In this document: piece by piece, positions 55,506-63,541 of the stretch
Layout of the letters: each line of letters opens with the position of its first letter
Numbering within the stretch: the stretch's first letter is position 1
Made by a program: the position numbers and the translations under genes
Source of the DNA: JBGSKY01 sp041740995
GTDB lineage: Bacteria > Planctomycetota > Planctomycetia > Pirellulales > Pirellulaceae
Assembly: GCA_041740995.1 (NCBI GenBank)
Contig: JBGSKY010000254.1
Span: 1 to 64,000 of the forward strand
DNA: 64,000 bases
Direction: 5' to 3'
The notes under the pieces: generated by a model
Told to the model about the DNA's origin: nothing
The model's input: the letters and a program-made list of their open reading frames with translations, nothing else
Databases searched by the model: none

Positions 55506-57767
55506 TCACTCTTTGTCGGCCGTTTGCGGTCGATTCAAGTCGACGCCCAAACGCTGCAAATACGCGATCAAAGCGACAATCGACTGGTTTTGCGTTCGGA
55601 CTGGACCACCCTGTTGGACCAGAACTGCTGCAACTTCCAAAGCTTGTTCGGCTGCTTTTTCACCAGCTTGCTCATCAGCAAACGGATAAACCGCACCGCT
55701 GATTTGTGCCGCGTGGACCAACTCTATCGCTTGATCAAAATCGATTTCTCGTTGCACCAATTGCGGGAAGGCGGGCATGATCGATCCAGCGACCTGCGAT
55801 CTTGGATCTGCCAAATGATCGTAATGCCACAAGTTCGATTGCTTGCCACCCTCGCGGGCTAGATCGGGACCGATGCGTCGCTTGCCCCACAAAACCGGTG
55901 CGTCGTATTTGGACTCTTCAGCGCGAGTGAATGTTCCATATCGCTTGGTCTCTGGAATCAGCGCCCGAACGATCTGGGTGTGACAGTTCGAACAACCTTC
56001 TCGAACGAATAGGTCGCGTCCAATTAATTCTAACGGCGTAAAAGGTTCTATGGTCCGAATCGCTTGTGTGTTGCCGCTGACAAACAACGTCGGCAGCAAC
56101 ATGATTGAAGAAACAAAAACAAATGCTCCGGCGATAACGCTGGCCATACGAAATGGCTTCCTTTCCCAAATTCGATGCCATTCCAGTCGTGACCAAACAT
56201 CAAGCTTCTTCGCCATCTCTAAGACGACATCTAATTGGCTTGGCATCGATGCTGGTTCAACGACCGATCGATCGAATCGATCACCAGAGATCGGAACTGT
56301 TTTGGTGGCCGACTGACCGGCAGCCCAAACGCGAGCCAGATCCGAAGCGATCAAAAGGACTGCCAGCAAATACAATCCGCCTGCAACTAGTCCAATCCAG
56401 CGATAAAGCTGGACTGCGTTGAGCGTCTGAATGAACGTGTATTGAAGTTGAGCGTTTTCATCTAGCTCAGACCACATCCAACCCTCGGTGAAACCTGCGA
56501 TGTAACCTGGGATGATAAGTAGTAAACTTGCAGACAAAATTGCCCAAAACGCAATGCTGGCTGCCCCGGCATGTTCATGCTTCGAATTGAAGACGATCGG
56601 CGCCATCCAATACAACGCGCCGAAGAGCAACATGCCATCCCAGCCGACCATCAATGCATGAGTGTGCGCAACATTCCAACTACTGTAATTCAAGATCGCG
56701 TTGAATCCGCCAAATCCCATCAGCGTCGAATCAATCACAATCCAAGCATAGAATCCAATCGCGGCGACAAAGAATCGCAAGACGGGGCGATGCGTCTGGT
56801 CGTTCCAGTTCGCGGCGAAGGTAGTTCGCGCGTTGAGAACTCCTGCCCAAAGTGGCATCACTAATAAAATAGTAAAGACTGTTGCCAGTCCCATCGACCA
56901 CTCCGGGACGGCCGTGTATTGCAAATCTCGTGCGAACGTCCAAGCGAACAAAACAATTAACGACCAAAACTGAATCACAGCCAACCGATACGAGTAGATC
57001 GGACCGCCGCCAGCTCTCGGCAGAAAATAGTACATCATCCCCAAGAAAGGCATGATTGTAAAAAAGAGAACTGATTCTTGGCTGTACCACCAATTCAACA
57101 TCACCGCCGGCACACCAGCAAAGTATGTCGCGCTGCCGATCGTGCCAGACATCGTCATCGGATGAACGATATTACTTGCCATGTGCAATAGCGCAAAAAC
57201 GATAATCGTCGCCAAATAAAACCAGAGCGAGATGTACATGTACCGCTCGCGACGGACAAGCAACGTAGCAAAAAAATTTACTCCGAAAAACATGATCCAG
57301 GAAAGGGCGATCGCAATATCAATCGGCCACTCAAACTCGCTGTACGCCTTCGATTGCGTCGCGCCTAGCATCAACGAAAACAATCCAGCGAGTATGATTA
57401 GTTGCCAAGACCAAAAGTGCAATTGGCTGAGGATGCCGCTCCACATTCGCGCTCGGCACAGTCGTTGCGTCGAAAAATATACGGCGGCGAACATCGCATT
57501 GCCGACGAAGGCGAACAACGCCGCATTGGTATGAATTGGTCGCAGACGTCCGACGGTCAGTCCCTCGACATTGGTACTCAGCTCGGGCATCAACATCAGT
57601 CCACTGACGAGTATGCCTAGCCCGACCGCGATGACACACCAAAACAAAGTCGCGAGAAAAAATTGCCGAACAATTCGGTCGTCATAAACAACATCACTAC
57701 CTTTGCGAGTGTCCAATTCAGACATTGCATTGACAGTCGATTTGATCGCTGAGTCACGGGATTTCAT
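55506..57767 (-). CDS. CcoN-CcoO fusion lacking CuB ligands
   Basis: 753 residues; an ATG at 57725 is an alternative start. Residues about 30-490 are CcoN-like with twelve or so helices; 535-753 are CcoO-like with one helix and a c-heme at Cys592-Ser-Asn-Cys595-His596 (Met in GSIMPAFPQLV). Heme ligands remain: His79 in GRLRPIHTNAA, and His368/His370 in WNVAHTHALMVGW. The CuB region does not: canonical WWYGHNAV reads WWYSQESV (Gln230), and canonical LYIWAGPHHLHY reads LFAWTFARDLQY, replacing Tyr (Phe274) and both CuB His (Arg280, Asp281). Oxygen reduction by the usual mechanism is thus not expected. Confidence 0.93.
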   Translation of the reverse strand: MKSRDSAIKSTVNAMSELDTRKGSDVVYDDRIVRQFFLATLFWCVIAVGLGILVSGLMLMPELSTNVEGLTVGRLRPIHTNAALFAFVGNAMFAAVYFSTQRLCRARMWSGILSQLHFWSWQLIILAGLFSLMLGATQSKAYSEFEWPIDIAIALSWIMFFGVNFFATLLVRRERYMYISLWFYLATIIVFALLHMASNIVHPMTMSGTIGSATYFAGVPAVMLNWWYSQESVLFFTIMPFLGMMYYFLPRAGGGPIYSYRLAVIQFWSLIVLFAWTFARDLQYTAVPEWSMGLATVFTILLVMPLWAGVLNARTTFAANWNDQTHRPVLRFFVAAIGFYAWIVIDSTLMGFGGFNAILNYSSWNVAHTHALMVGWDGMLLFGALYWMAPIVFNSKHEHAGAASIAFWAILSASLLLIIPGYIAGFTEGWMWSELDENAQLQYTFIQTLNAVQLYRWIGLVAGGLYLLAVLLIASDLARVWAAGQSATKTVPISGDRFDRSVVEPASMPSQLDVVLEMAKKLDVWSRLEWHRIWERKPFRMASVIAGAFVFVSSIMLLPTLFVSGNTQAIRTIEPFTPLELIGRDLFVREGCSNCHTQIVRALIPETKRYGTFTRAEESKYDAPVLWGKRRIGPDLAREGGKQSNLWHYDHLADPRSQVAGSIMPAFPQLVQREIDFDQAIELVHAAQISGAVYPFADEQAGEKAAEQALEVAAVLVQQGGPVRTQNQSIVALIAYLQRLGVDLNRPQTADKE

Positions 57768-58121
57768 GATCGATTTGTTAGAAGATGAGTGTGCTTAAAC
57801 ATGTTGGATAGGCAAAAACCTGCAAAAACGGCCCGCTCCTCTCTGAGTACTTCAAAGTGGCCGGCTACGTTTCGGATTGGCTCGAAAATTGTCCGAAAAG
57901 AGTCTTGCGATTGTCGAGAAAGGAAGTGCTTACACGCGAATTGTCGTACTGATTGTTCCCAGATTCGCATTTCTCGCAATAACACTTACATTATTTGCGG
58001 GTTGTCAAAACGACGATCCGCCAGACCAGAGAGGTTCTTGCGATGGCCAGCCGGAAAACTATAGATTCTGCAACGGCATCGAAGAAACGATGACGCAGCC
58101 CGTTGGACTATTCTTGCTGAA
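57768..58121. other. Intergenic region upstream of the CcoNO-fusion gene
   Basis: 354 bases between the small lipoprotein gene and the fusion gene. It may hold a promoter for the oxidase-like genes. No TTGAT-N4-ATCAA (FNR-type) box is visible. A doubtful plus-strand frame crosses it (listed separately). Confidence 0.4.
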
Positions 58122-58152
58122 TCAACGCAAGTCTGATTTTATTTTGGCGTAG
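57877..58152 (+). CDS. Doubtful small lipoprotein
   Basis: A 91-codon frame with a TTG start encodes a basic stretch, a hydrophobic core (VVLIVPRFAFLAITLTLFAG) and a lipobox-like LFAGC followed by QNDDPPDQRG, as in many lipoproteins. Opposed to this: no ATG, no ribosome site, antisense position between two co-oriented genes, and a 31-base overlap with the convergent lipoprotein gene. Confidence 0.3.
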   Translation: MARKLSEKSLAIVEKGSAYTRIVVLIVPRFAFLAITLTLFAGCQNDDPPDQRGSCDGQPENYRFCNGIEETMTQPVGLFLLNQRKSDFILA

Positions 58153-58343
58153 CTGCGATCGCTTTGGTAGCCGTAGCCTTTGCCTAGCAGGTCCTCGCTA
58201 TCTCCGAACATGCTGTTCGATACGAAGTTCACCATCCGATTTGAGGAGCTTTCATTCGTCTTTCCAGCTCCTGACGATTTGCAACCTACAAGCCCAATGA
58301 CGATTAACATCAAAAGCAGAAACTGCAGTTTCGTATTGTCCAT
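58122..58343 (-). CDS. Small lipoprotein
   Basis: 73 residues: MDNTKLQFLLLMLIVIGLVG, then Cys21 in the lipobox GLVGC, followed by KSSGAGKTNESSSNRMVNFV and a short polar C-terminus with GYGYQSDRSYAKIK. A clear type II signal. It sits between the decaheme cytochrome and CcoNO-fusion genes on the same strand, so it is likely part of the redox cluster, perhaps as an accessory subunit. No family recognised. Confidence 0.7.
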   Translation of the reverse strand: MDNTKLQFLLLMLIVIGLVGCKSSGAGKTNESSSNRMVNFVSNSMFGDSEDLLGKGYGYQSDRSYAKIKSDLR

Positions 58344-58474
58344 CGTTAGACATTCCTAATTTATTGCAAACATTACATGCCGACCTGGCTTGTACTTGTT
58401 TAAACTTGCCATGGTCAATCCGAAAGTCAGCAAGATCAATGCCTGCTTTGGTCACATTTCAAATCCAGCGTAGG

Positions 58475-58490
58475 CCAGGACCCGTCCTGG
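58475..58490. promoter_or_regulatory. Palindrome CCAGGACCCGTCCTGG (copy 1)
   Basis: 7-base arms CCAGGAC/GTCCTGG around CC. Lies upstream of the lipoprotein gene in the 256-base gap after the decaheme gene. Candidate operator for a dimeric regulator, or an RNA hairpin. Confidence 0.45.
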
Positions 58491-58505
58491 CGCTTCAGTC
58501 GTTGC

Positions 58506-58519
58506 CAGGACCGGTCCTG
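58506..58519. promoter_or_regulatory. Palindrome CAGGACCGGTCCTG (copy 2)
   Basis: Perfect 14-base palindrome whose CAGGAC/GTCCTG arms match copy 1. Centres of the two are 30 bases apart, about three helical turns, so both would face the same side of DNA. Confidence 0.45.
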
Positions 58520-58599
58520 AACTACTTGAAACAACAATACCGTCCAACAGAGCACGTCAACAGTCAGACGAGTCTGTCTCGCAGCGACTGAACTTCGTG

Positions 58600-60720
58600 C
58601 TAATGATTGACGTGATAATTGTGACACTGAGTGCAACTTTGTACTTGGGTTTGCGCGTTATGACACGCATTGCAGTCAGATTTCCGCAAATACTGAAAGT
58701 CGTGAATTGAATGACCTACTGAAGTCGTCGATTCGCTTTCACTGGCAACCGAAACTAGCGTTGATGCCGATGGCGAAATCGCATTGAGCCGATGGCAGCT
58801 CGTACAATCGGCGATCAACGGCAATGCTAAATGAGGTCGATGATCAAACCTTGTCAGCTTTCGTTCAAGCGGATCAACGGGATTAGTTTGCCATGCTGCC
58901 CAAAGAGGCTGATTGTCAGTCGGGAAACTCACCCGATCAATCGTCGACCGATGGCACTCAACACATTTGGAGATCACTCCAGAATTACTGTCACTTCTGG
59001 CGAGATTTCCGGCCCGCGTTTGCTCAGCAATCCACTCACCATAAGCTTGCATCCATCGATCTCCGTGACCGCTTGGAATATAGACAATCGCCATTCGAAG
59101 TGGATCCACCATCCAGCCGCCATGTTGCAGATGTCGCTGCGGAACAAACGTGCTCGAATCAGCTAACGCAATGGTTTCGCCATCGAAAGCTTGCGCATTT
59201 CGCGAGTCCGCTTTCGTCAGCAGGGCGTTATCGCTCAGGAAAAGATCGGCGTCGGTGATCAGGTTATCAGTCGAATTAGCTGGCTGATTCTGAGACCTGT
59301 TTTGTTCCGGCGGTGCGAATGGTGAAGGCAGTTTTGTCGGTGGAGTAATACGATCTATACGTGCCCCGTCACGGGCTCCAATCGAATCGGCCTCAACCGT
59401 TCGATCTGGCTTTTCAAACCATCGCCGATAGGTCGCATCAAAGATCTCGGGCGGAATGCCGATGCATAATTCGCTGGCCAATCGCACCTGATATGGCGAG
59501 ACCAATTGACTATCAGCATGAGGAAGCGCGCTGTCGCTCAGCCGTTCTTTTACGACCGCTTGCCCGTCCGTTGCGAGCTTCAGCAAAATATTCTTGGCAG
59601 CTTTTGCCACTTCAATGATCAACTGGCGATCAATGAGTTTCGTCACATCGAGCTGATCCAGATTGGTGATTCTTGTCAGTCGTTCGATCGCTTGAACTGA
59701 AACTTCCGACGGTCCAACTTTCATCTCTGCGATCACTAATTGCCGCATCAGCGGACTGATCGGCAAGTCGTTAACGTAACTCGCGGCCTCTGGCCAGTTC
59801 TGTAATCCATCCAAGCTATCTCCGATTGCATTGATGTCGACGTTTGGAAGCTGCCAAAGCACAATCCCTTCGCTCAGCGAAACCGACAAGGGTTCACGAT
59901 GACACGCTGCACAGGCCGCGTCAAAACCGGTCGATCGGACCAGTGTTTTCGTCCCGTTTCGATCTTGCAAATGACAAACATTGCAGTCGAAAGCTTTGTT
60001 GTCTTTAACAAAATGTTTACCGCTGTGCGATCGATGATCGAACGCAATTTTGTTTTCAATATCCATCTTTGGATAGTGCTTGAATTCGGTGTGATCGTGG
60101 GCAAAACTTTCGAAACGCTGATGATGACATGCTTGACAGCGTTGATCGCTCATCGCCGACAAAGAGAACCCTAAGCCCTGATGTTCATGATGACAGTCAC
60201 TACAAGCAAAGCTCCTGGAGTGCCAATCGATCGGCGAATTGTTCGCGGCTTTGACAGGCAACGGATCAATGTGGATCTGACTGGACACAAGTTTGGCTTT
60301 CGAAGTTTTGCCAAGCGTTTCCAATTCAAGCAGCGTCAAATCGTGTGGAGTGCCGCGAAGCAGATTTTCGAGCTGGCTTGCGTGACATGCGGCGCAGGCC
60401 TCTTGCTGCCTCATGCCAGGATGTGGTGACGCTTGCTGGGCAAGAGGCGTTAGGTTCAAGAACGTTCCCGTCGACGACGGGTGGCAACTTTGGCAAGTTT
60501 CTTGTCTCGCAACGCCTTGCCAGAGCTGCGAATGGGGACGAGACAATTCGCCTGGCGCAATAAAATTCAATGCCCAATTGAATTGGTAAATGATCGTCGC
60601 TGCAACCATGATCAGCAACACAGCGGCTAGCAAAAACAGTCGCCGCCACAGCAAGTACCGTTGCGGTAGAAGACGCCCTCTATCAGGCAGGCCTTGTTTT
60701 ATTTTTGTCTCGGTGTCCAT
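58600..60720 (-). CDS. Membrane-anchored decaheme cytochrome c
   Basis: 706 residues from the ATG at 60720 (frame open to 60780). An N-terminal helix (LFLLAAVLLIMVAATIIYQF) anchors it outside the membrane. Ten CxxCH heme motifs: CQSCH, CAACH, CSDCH, CQACH, CNVCH, CAACH in the first 300 residues, then CVECH, CTSCH, CNACH and CTQCH in the last 150. Extra His-rich segments (HHEHQG, HDHTEFKHY, HRSHSGKHF) probably give bis-His ligation. Between hemes 6 and 7 lies a heme-free stretch of some 280 residues with helices and a Pro-rich linker. No characterised multiheme enzyme signature recognised. The cytochrome b gene ends four bases upstream. Confidence 0.93.
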   Translation of the reverse strand: MDTETKIKQGLPDRGRLLPQRYLLWRRLFLLAAVLLIMVAATIIYQFNWALNFIAPGELSRPHSQLWQGVARQETCQSCHPSSTGTFLNLTPLAQQASPHPGMRQQEACAACHASQLENLLRGTPHDLTLLELETLGKTSKAKLVSSQIHIDPLPVKAANNSPIDWHSRSFACSDCHHEHQGLGFSLSAMSDQRCQACHHQRFESFAHDHTEFKHYPKMDIENKIAFDHRSHSGKHFVKDNKAFDCNVCHLQDRNGTKTLVRSTGFDAACAACHREPLSVSLSEGIVLWQLPNVDINAIGDSLDGLQNWPEAASYVNDLPISPLMRQLVIAEMKVGPSEVSVQAIERLTRITNLDQLDVTKLIDRQLIIEVAKAAKNILLKLATDGQAVVKERLSDSALPHADSQLVSPYQVRLASELCIGIPPEIFDATYRRWFEKPDRTVEADSIGARDGARIDRITPPTKLPSPFAPPEQNRSQNQPANSTDNLITDADLFLSDNALLTKADSRNAQAFDGETIALADSSTFVPQRHLQHGGWMVDPLRMAIVYIPSGHGDRWMQAYGEWIAEQTRAGNLARSDSNSGVISKCVECHRSTIDRVSFPTDNQPLWAAWQTNPVDPLERKLTRFDHRPHLALPLIADCTSCHRLNAISPSASTLVSVASESESTTSVGHSIHDFQYLRKSDCNACHNAQTQVQSCTQCHNYHVNH

Positions 60721-60724
60721 CGAC

Positions 60725-61534
60725 TCAATTCCCTGCGAAACGATGCGCAGCGTAAATGTGAACGATAGCAACCAGGACAAAGCTCCACGTCAGTACGACA
60801 TGTGCAACGTTCCAACAGCGGATACGAATCATCATGGCAGATTGAAAATCGACGTCATCTCGCTGGCGCACTAAATCGCTCAAGTCTTCTTTTGACTTTT
60901 GTCCCTTTGGATTGAGATAACGGGCCACGCTGTCCAGTTGCGACTGCAACTTACGCCGTCCAACTCCGGTGGGTCGAACGTAGTACGTGAAGCTTCGCAA
61001 CTGATGAAAGTAGTCGTTCAGCGATTGACTGTACAAATCGGCCAAACCTGCTGAATCGCTATCGGAAGCCGCAGCCAACGCGATCGAGTACGCTTGGTTG
61101 GATATCGCCAACCGTCGAGGCATCAGCTCTTCAGTTCGCAATGGCGGGCCAACGGCACGCATGAGCTTCGGAATGCGTCGATTGACGTACCAGTGTCCCA
61201 GACCGCTGAACGTTAAAGCGATAAACAATCCAGCAAGCGTTGATTCTAGATATCCGTTGACAGACCATCCGGCGTGCAAAAAATAGGCAACGATCGAGAA
61301 CAAACCGGCAAAATGATGTAACTGTTGCCACATCGCGACGCGGCCAAAGTTCAACAAAATCAAGCGTTTTCTCAACGGCAAAAGCAACATAACGACGCAG
61401 ACCCCAGTCAGCGTGTAGCCACTCAAACGACTCGTTAGCCCTAGCGATTGTTCATGCCAGTTCAGTATCGCGAAATAAACCAAACAGGTCAGCGCAACGA
61501 CGGCAAGCGAGAGTAATGGACGAATTTTGCGCAT
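60725..61534 (-). CDS. Membrane cytochrome b candidate
   Basis: 269 residues with about five membrane helices: 6-26, 39-54, 68-88, 99-119 and 243-263. Helix 3 has His73/His74 and His87 (LHHFAGLFSIVAYFLHAG), helix 4 His114 and helix 5 His245 and His259, a layout suited to two b hemes, as in ferric-reductase-like or b561-like proteins. A polar loop of about 120 residues joins helices 4 and 5. It is flanked in operon by the FeS protein (25 bases upstream) and the decaheme cytochrome (4 bases downstream), so it likely carries electrons between them across the membrane. Heme binding is inferred. Confidence 0.75.
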   Translation of the reverse strand: MRKIRPLLSLAVVALTCLVYFAILNWHEQSLGLTSRLSGYTLTGVCVVMLLLPLRKRLILLNFGRVAMWQQLHHFAGLFSIVAYFLHAGWSVNGYLESTLAGLFIALTFSGLGHWYVNRRIPKLMRAVGPPLRTEELMPRRLAISNQAYSIALAAASDSDSAGLADLYSQSLNDYFHQLRSFTYYVRPTGVGRRKLQSQLDSVARYLNPKGQKSKEDLSDLVRQRDDVDFQSAMMIRIRCWNVAHVVLTWSFVLVAIVHIYAAHRFAGN

Positions 61535-61559
61535 GATGTTTAAGCTCGTCCAACGACGA

Positions 61560-63335
61560 TCATTGTTCAGCTAACCAGGCCTTCAAACTTTGAGTGTTAC
61601 TTAAGTCGACACGCTCCAACGCCTCATGAGGACAAGCCGCTACGCATGCTGGACCGGCAGCGAGATTCTGACAAAGGTCACATTTACTAGCGACGATCGG
61701 CAATTCGTTATCGGATGACAAACCTCTTGCTGGCGAACCTTGATTTACGACTTCCATTACGATGTTGTTGTAAGGACAACTATCGGCACAAGTGCGACAA
61801 CCGATGCAAGTCGGGGCATTGATTGAGACGATACCAGTTTCTTGATCTCGGCGTATTGCGCCGGTCGGACAACCAATCATGCAAACGGGATCAATACAAT
61901 GCATACAGCTTTCAGTGAACTGAAAGTTTTCAAAAGTTGGTCCAGTTCGCGAGAAACGCGATACGCCTTGATGCGCAGTGGCACACGCGCGAACGCAATC
62001 GTCGCAACGCGTACAACGGTCTGTGTTAATGACCATCGCTTGAGCGGCGTTGATCAATCGACTCTCCACCAAAAACTCCATCAGCGGCTCTTCTCGGAGG
62101 TTATCTGGCGGTACGGACTTCTCATCGTCGACCGGCGTGCCGAAGCGATCAAGTCGTGGACGATCGATCGACGCTGGTAACGAATCGTCGCGACAGTAAG
62201 GCAAAATATGCTCACGGACCGTCTCACGATCGATTCGTATCAAGTCCAGATAGCCGAGCGCTCGCAACGAATATTGAAACGGCAAATATTGATTGATATT
62301 CGGTAAGCGTGCATTATGCGCCAGTTCGGCCAATCCAAACGATTGTCCCTTGGCGAGATAGGCGATCGTTCGATGAGAGTGCCCGAACTGATAACTGAGG
62401 CGTCCAAATCCGCTTCGAATTATGCACAACGTATTGGCATGTTCACCTTCGCTGCAGATCAGTGGTTCACTGGCGATCTTACTTGACAAATCCGCTTGCT
62501 TCGTCCGATTGTATTGCACAAACCATTCGCGTTCTCCAAAGCTGAGCAATTCCGCTCGCTGAGCGATTGTCGCGATCGATTCTGACGGACAGTATTCTAA
62601 TAGTGGATGACTGTGCAACCAACTTTGTAAACCCGTCTCGCGATATCGCTGGTCCAGTGCCGTTCGGAATCCAAGATCGCGACGAAGCTGACGTAAACCT
62701 TGCCATCGGACTTCAAGGACGGTCGTCGATTCCAAGGCTACGGCCGTGTAGTCATTGGCTGATCGCGTCATTGCAGCCATTTCGCCAAAGATACCGCCAG
62801 CGGTAATTGGCTCGCTGCGTGAGCCACGAACAACCGCGTCGATATCTTGCAAGTAAGTCTGAGCCCGCGTGTCATCATCTCGTAGACCAAGCTTGCCATC
62901 AGCGGCTTTACCAGCCAGATGCGTCTGACGTGCCGAACGATTGATTCGCCTTAAAGCGTTACCCGCGCTCGGACCGGCAACGGATGCGACCAATCGTTGC
63001 CAAAGCGACCAAAATTGCCCCGCCTCATTTGCGTCAGCATTAAATTCCAAATCGTCAAGAATGATTTGAACGCCGCCGCGCAGGACAATGTAAGCGCTGT
63101 TGGAATATTCGCCTTTGCGTATTAGGACATCACCAGGACGATAGGTTCTCAGTCGACAATCTTGTCGCAAAATTGTTGCAATGGAATTCGTTCCATTGGG
63201 GAACCGCGTCGCGTCAATATCAGAGAATGGCGGATAGTTCAGAATCGAATCGAGATCGACGCTCGCCATCTGCGGGTCAAACGCAAAACGATTGCCGAAA
63301 GTTTCACTGGTCGCAGCATCGCTGGTTTGGCTCAT
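61560..63335 (-). CDS. Cyclic-nucleotide-binding-like/polyferredoxin fusion protein
   Basis: 591 residues. Two cNMP-binding-like beta-rolls: residues about 50-215 (RTYRPGDVLIRKGEYSNSAY and GGIFGEMAAMTRSA, split by an ~80-residue insertion) and about 250-375 (EHANTLCIIRSGFGRLSY and GQSFGLAEL). The C-terminal part has four [4Fe-4S] motifs of DmsB/NrfC type: Cys441/444/447/451, Cys477/480/485/489, Cys510/513/516/520 and Cys552/555/564/568. No DNA-binding helix-turn-helix is seen, so the roll domains may sense a ligand or serve as structural parts rather than bind promoters. First gene of the redox cluster. Confidence 0.9.
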   Translation of the reverse strand: MSQTSDAATSETFGNRFAFDPQMASVDLDSILNYPPFSDIDATRFPNGTNSIATILRQDCRLRTYRPGDVLIRKGEYSNSAYIVLRGGVQIILDDLEFNADANEAGQFWSLWQRLVASVAGPSAGNALRRINRSARQTHLAGKAADGKLGLRDDDTRAQTYLQDIDAVVRGSRSEPITAGGIFGEMAAMTRSANDYTAVALESTTVLEVRWQGLRQLRRDLGFRTALDQRYRETGLQSWLHSHPLLEYCPSESIATIAQRAELLSFGEREWFVQYNRTKQADLSSKIASEPLICSEGEHANTLCIIRSGFGRLSYQFGHSHRTIAYLAKGQSFGLAELAHNARLPNINQYLPFQYSLRALGYLDLIRIDRETVREHILPYCRDDSLPASIDRPRLDRFGTPVDDEKSVPPDNLREEPLMEFLVESRLINAAQAMVINTDRCTRCDDCVRACATAHQGVSRFSRTGPTFENFQFTESCMHCIDPVCMIGCPTGAIRRDQETGIVSINAPTCIGCRTCADSCPYNNIVMEVVNQGSPARGLSSDNELPIVASKCDLCQNLAAGPACVAACPHEALERVDLSNTQSLKAWLAEQ

Positions 63336-63541
63336 GGCGAACGCTTGGCAGTAAACCAGTTACGGGCAAAGAAATGACAGTATCACCCTTACTTATCGAA
63401 TGCGGGCCGGTCAAAGTTTAACGATTTTGGCGGTTATTCCGAAAAAACTAGCTCGCTTATCAAACCGAGCTCCGCTGTTTATATAAGCTTGTCGTTTGCA
63501 AAGCGCTCAAACCATCCCCCAATACCTCTCTGTGAAACGTA

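Noticed and set aside
55506..57767. Loss of CuB ligands as a sequencing error or frameshift
   Set aside because: Neighbouring conserved residues are in frame on both sides of each change, and three separate codons plus the Tyr are altered by substitutions.
61560..63335. FNR/CRP transcription factor
   Set aside because: CRP-like rolls are present, but there is no helix-turn-helix and the C-terminus is a polyferredoxin.
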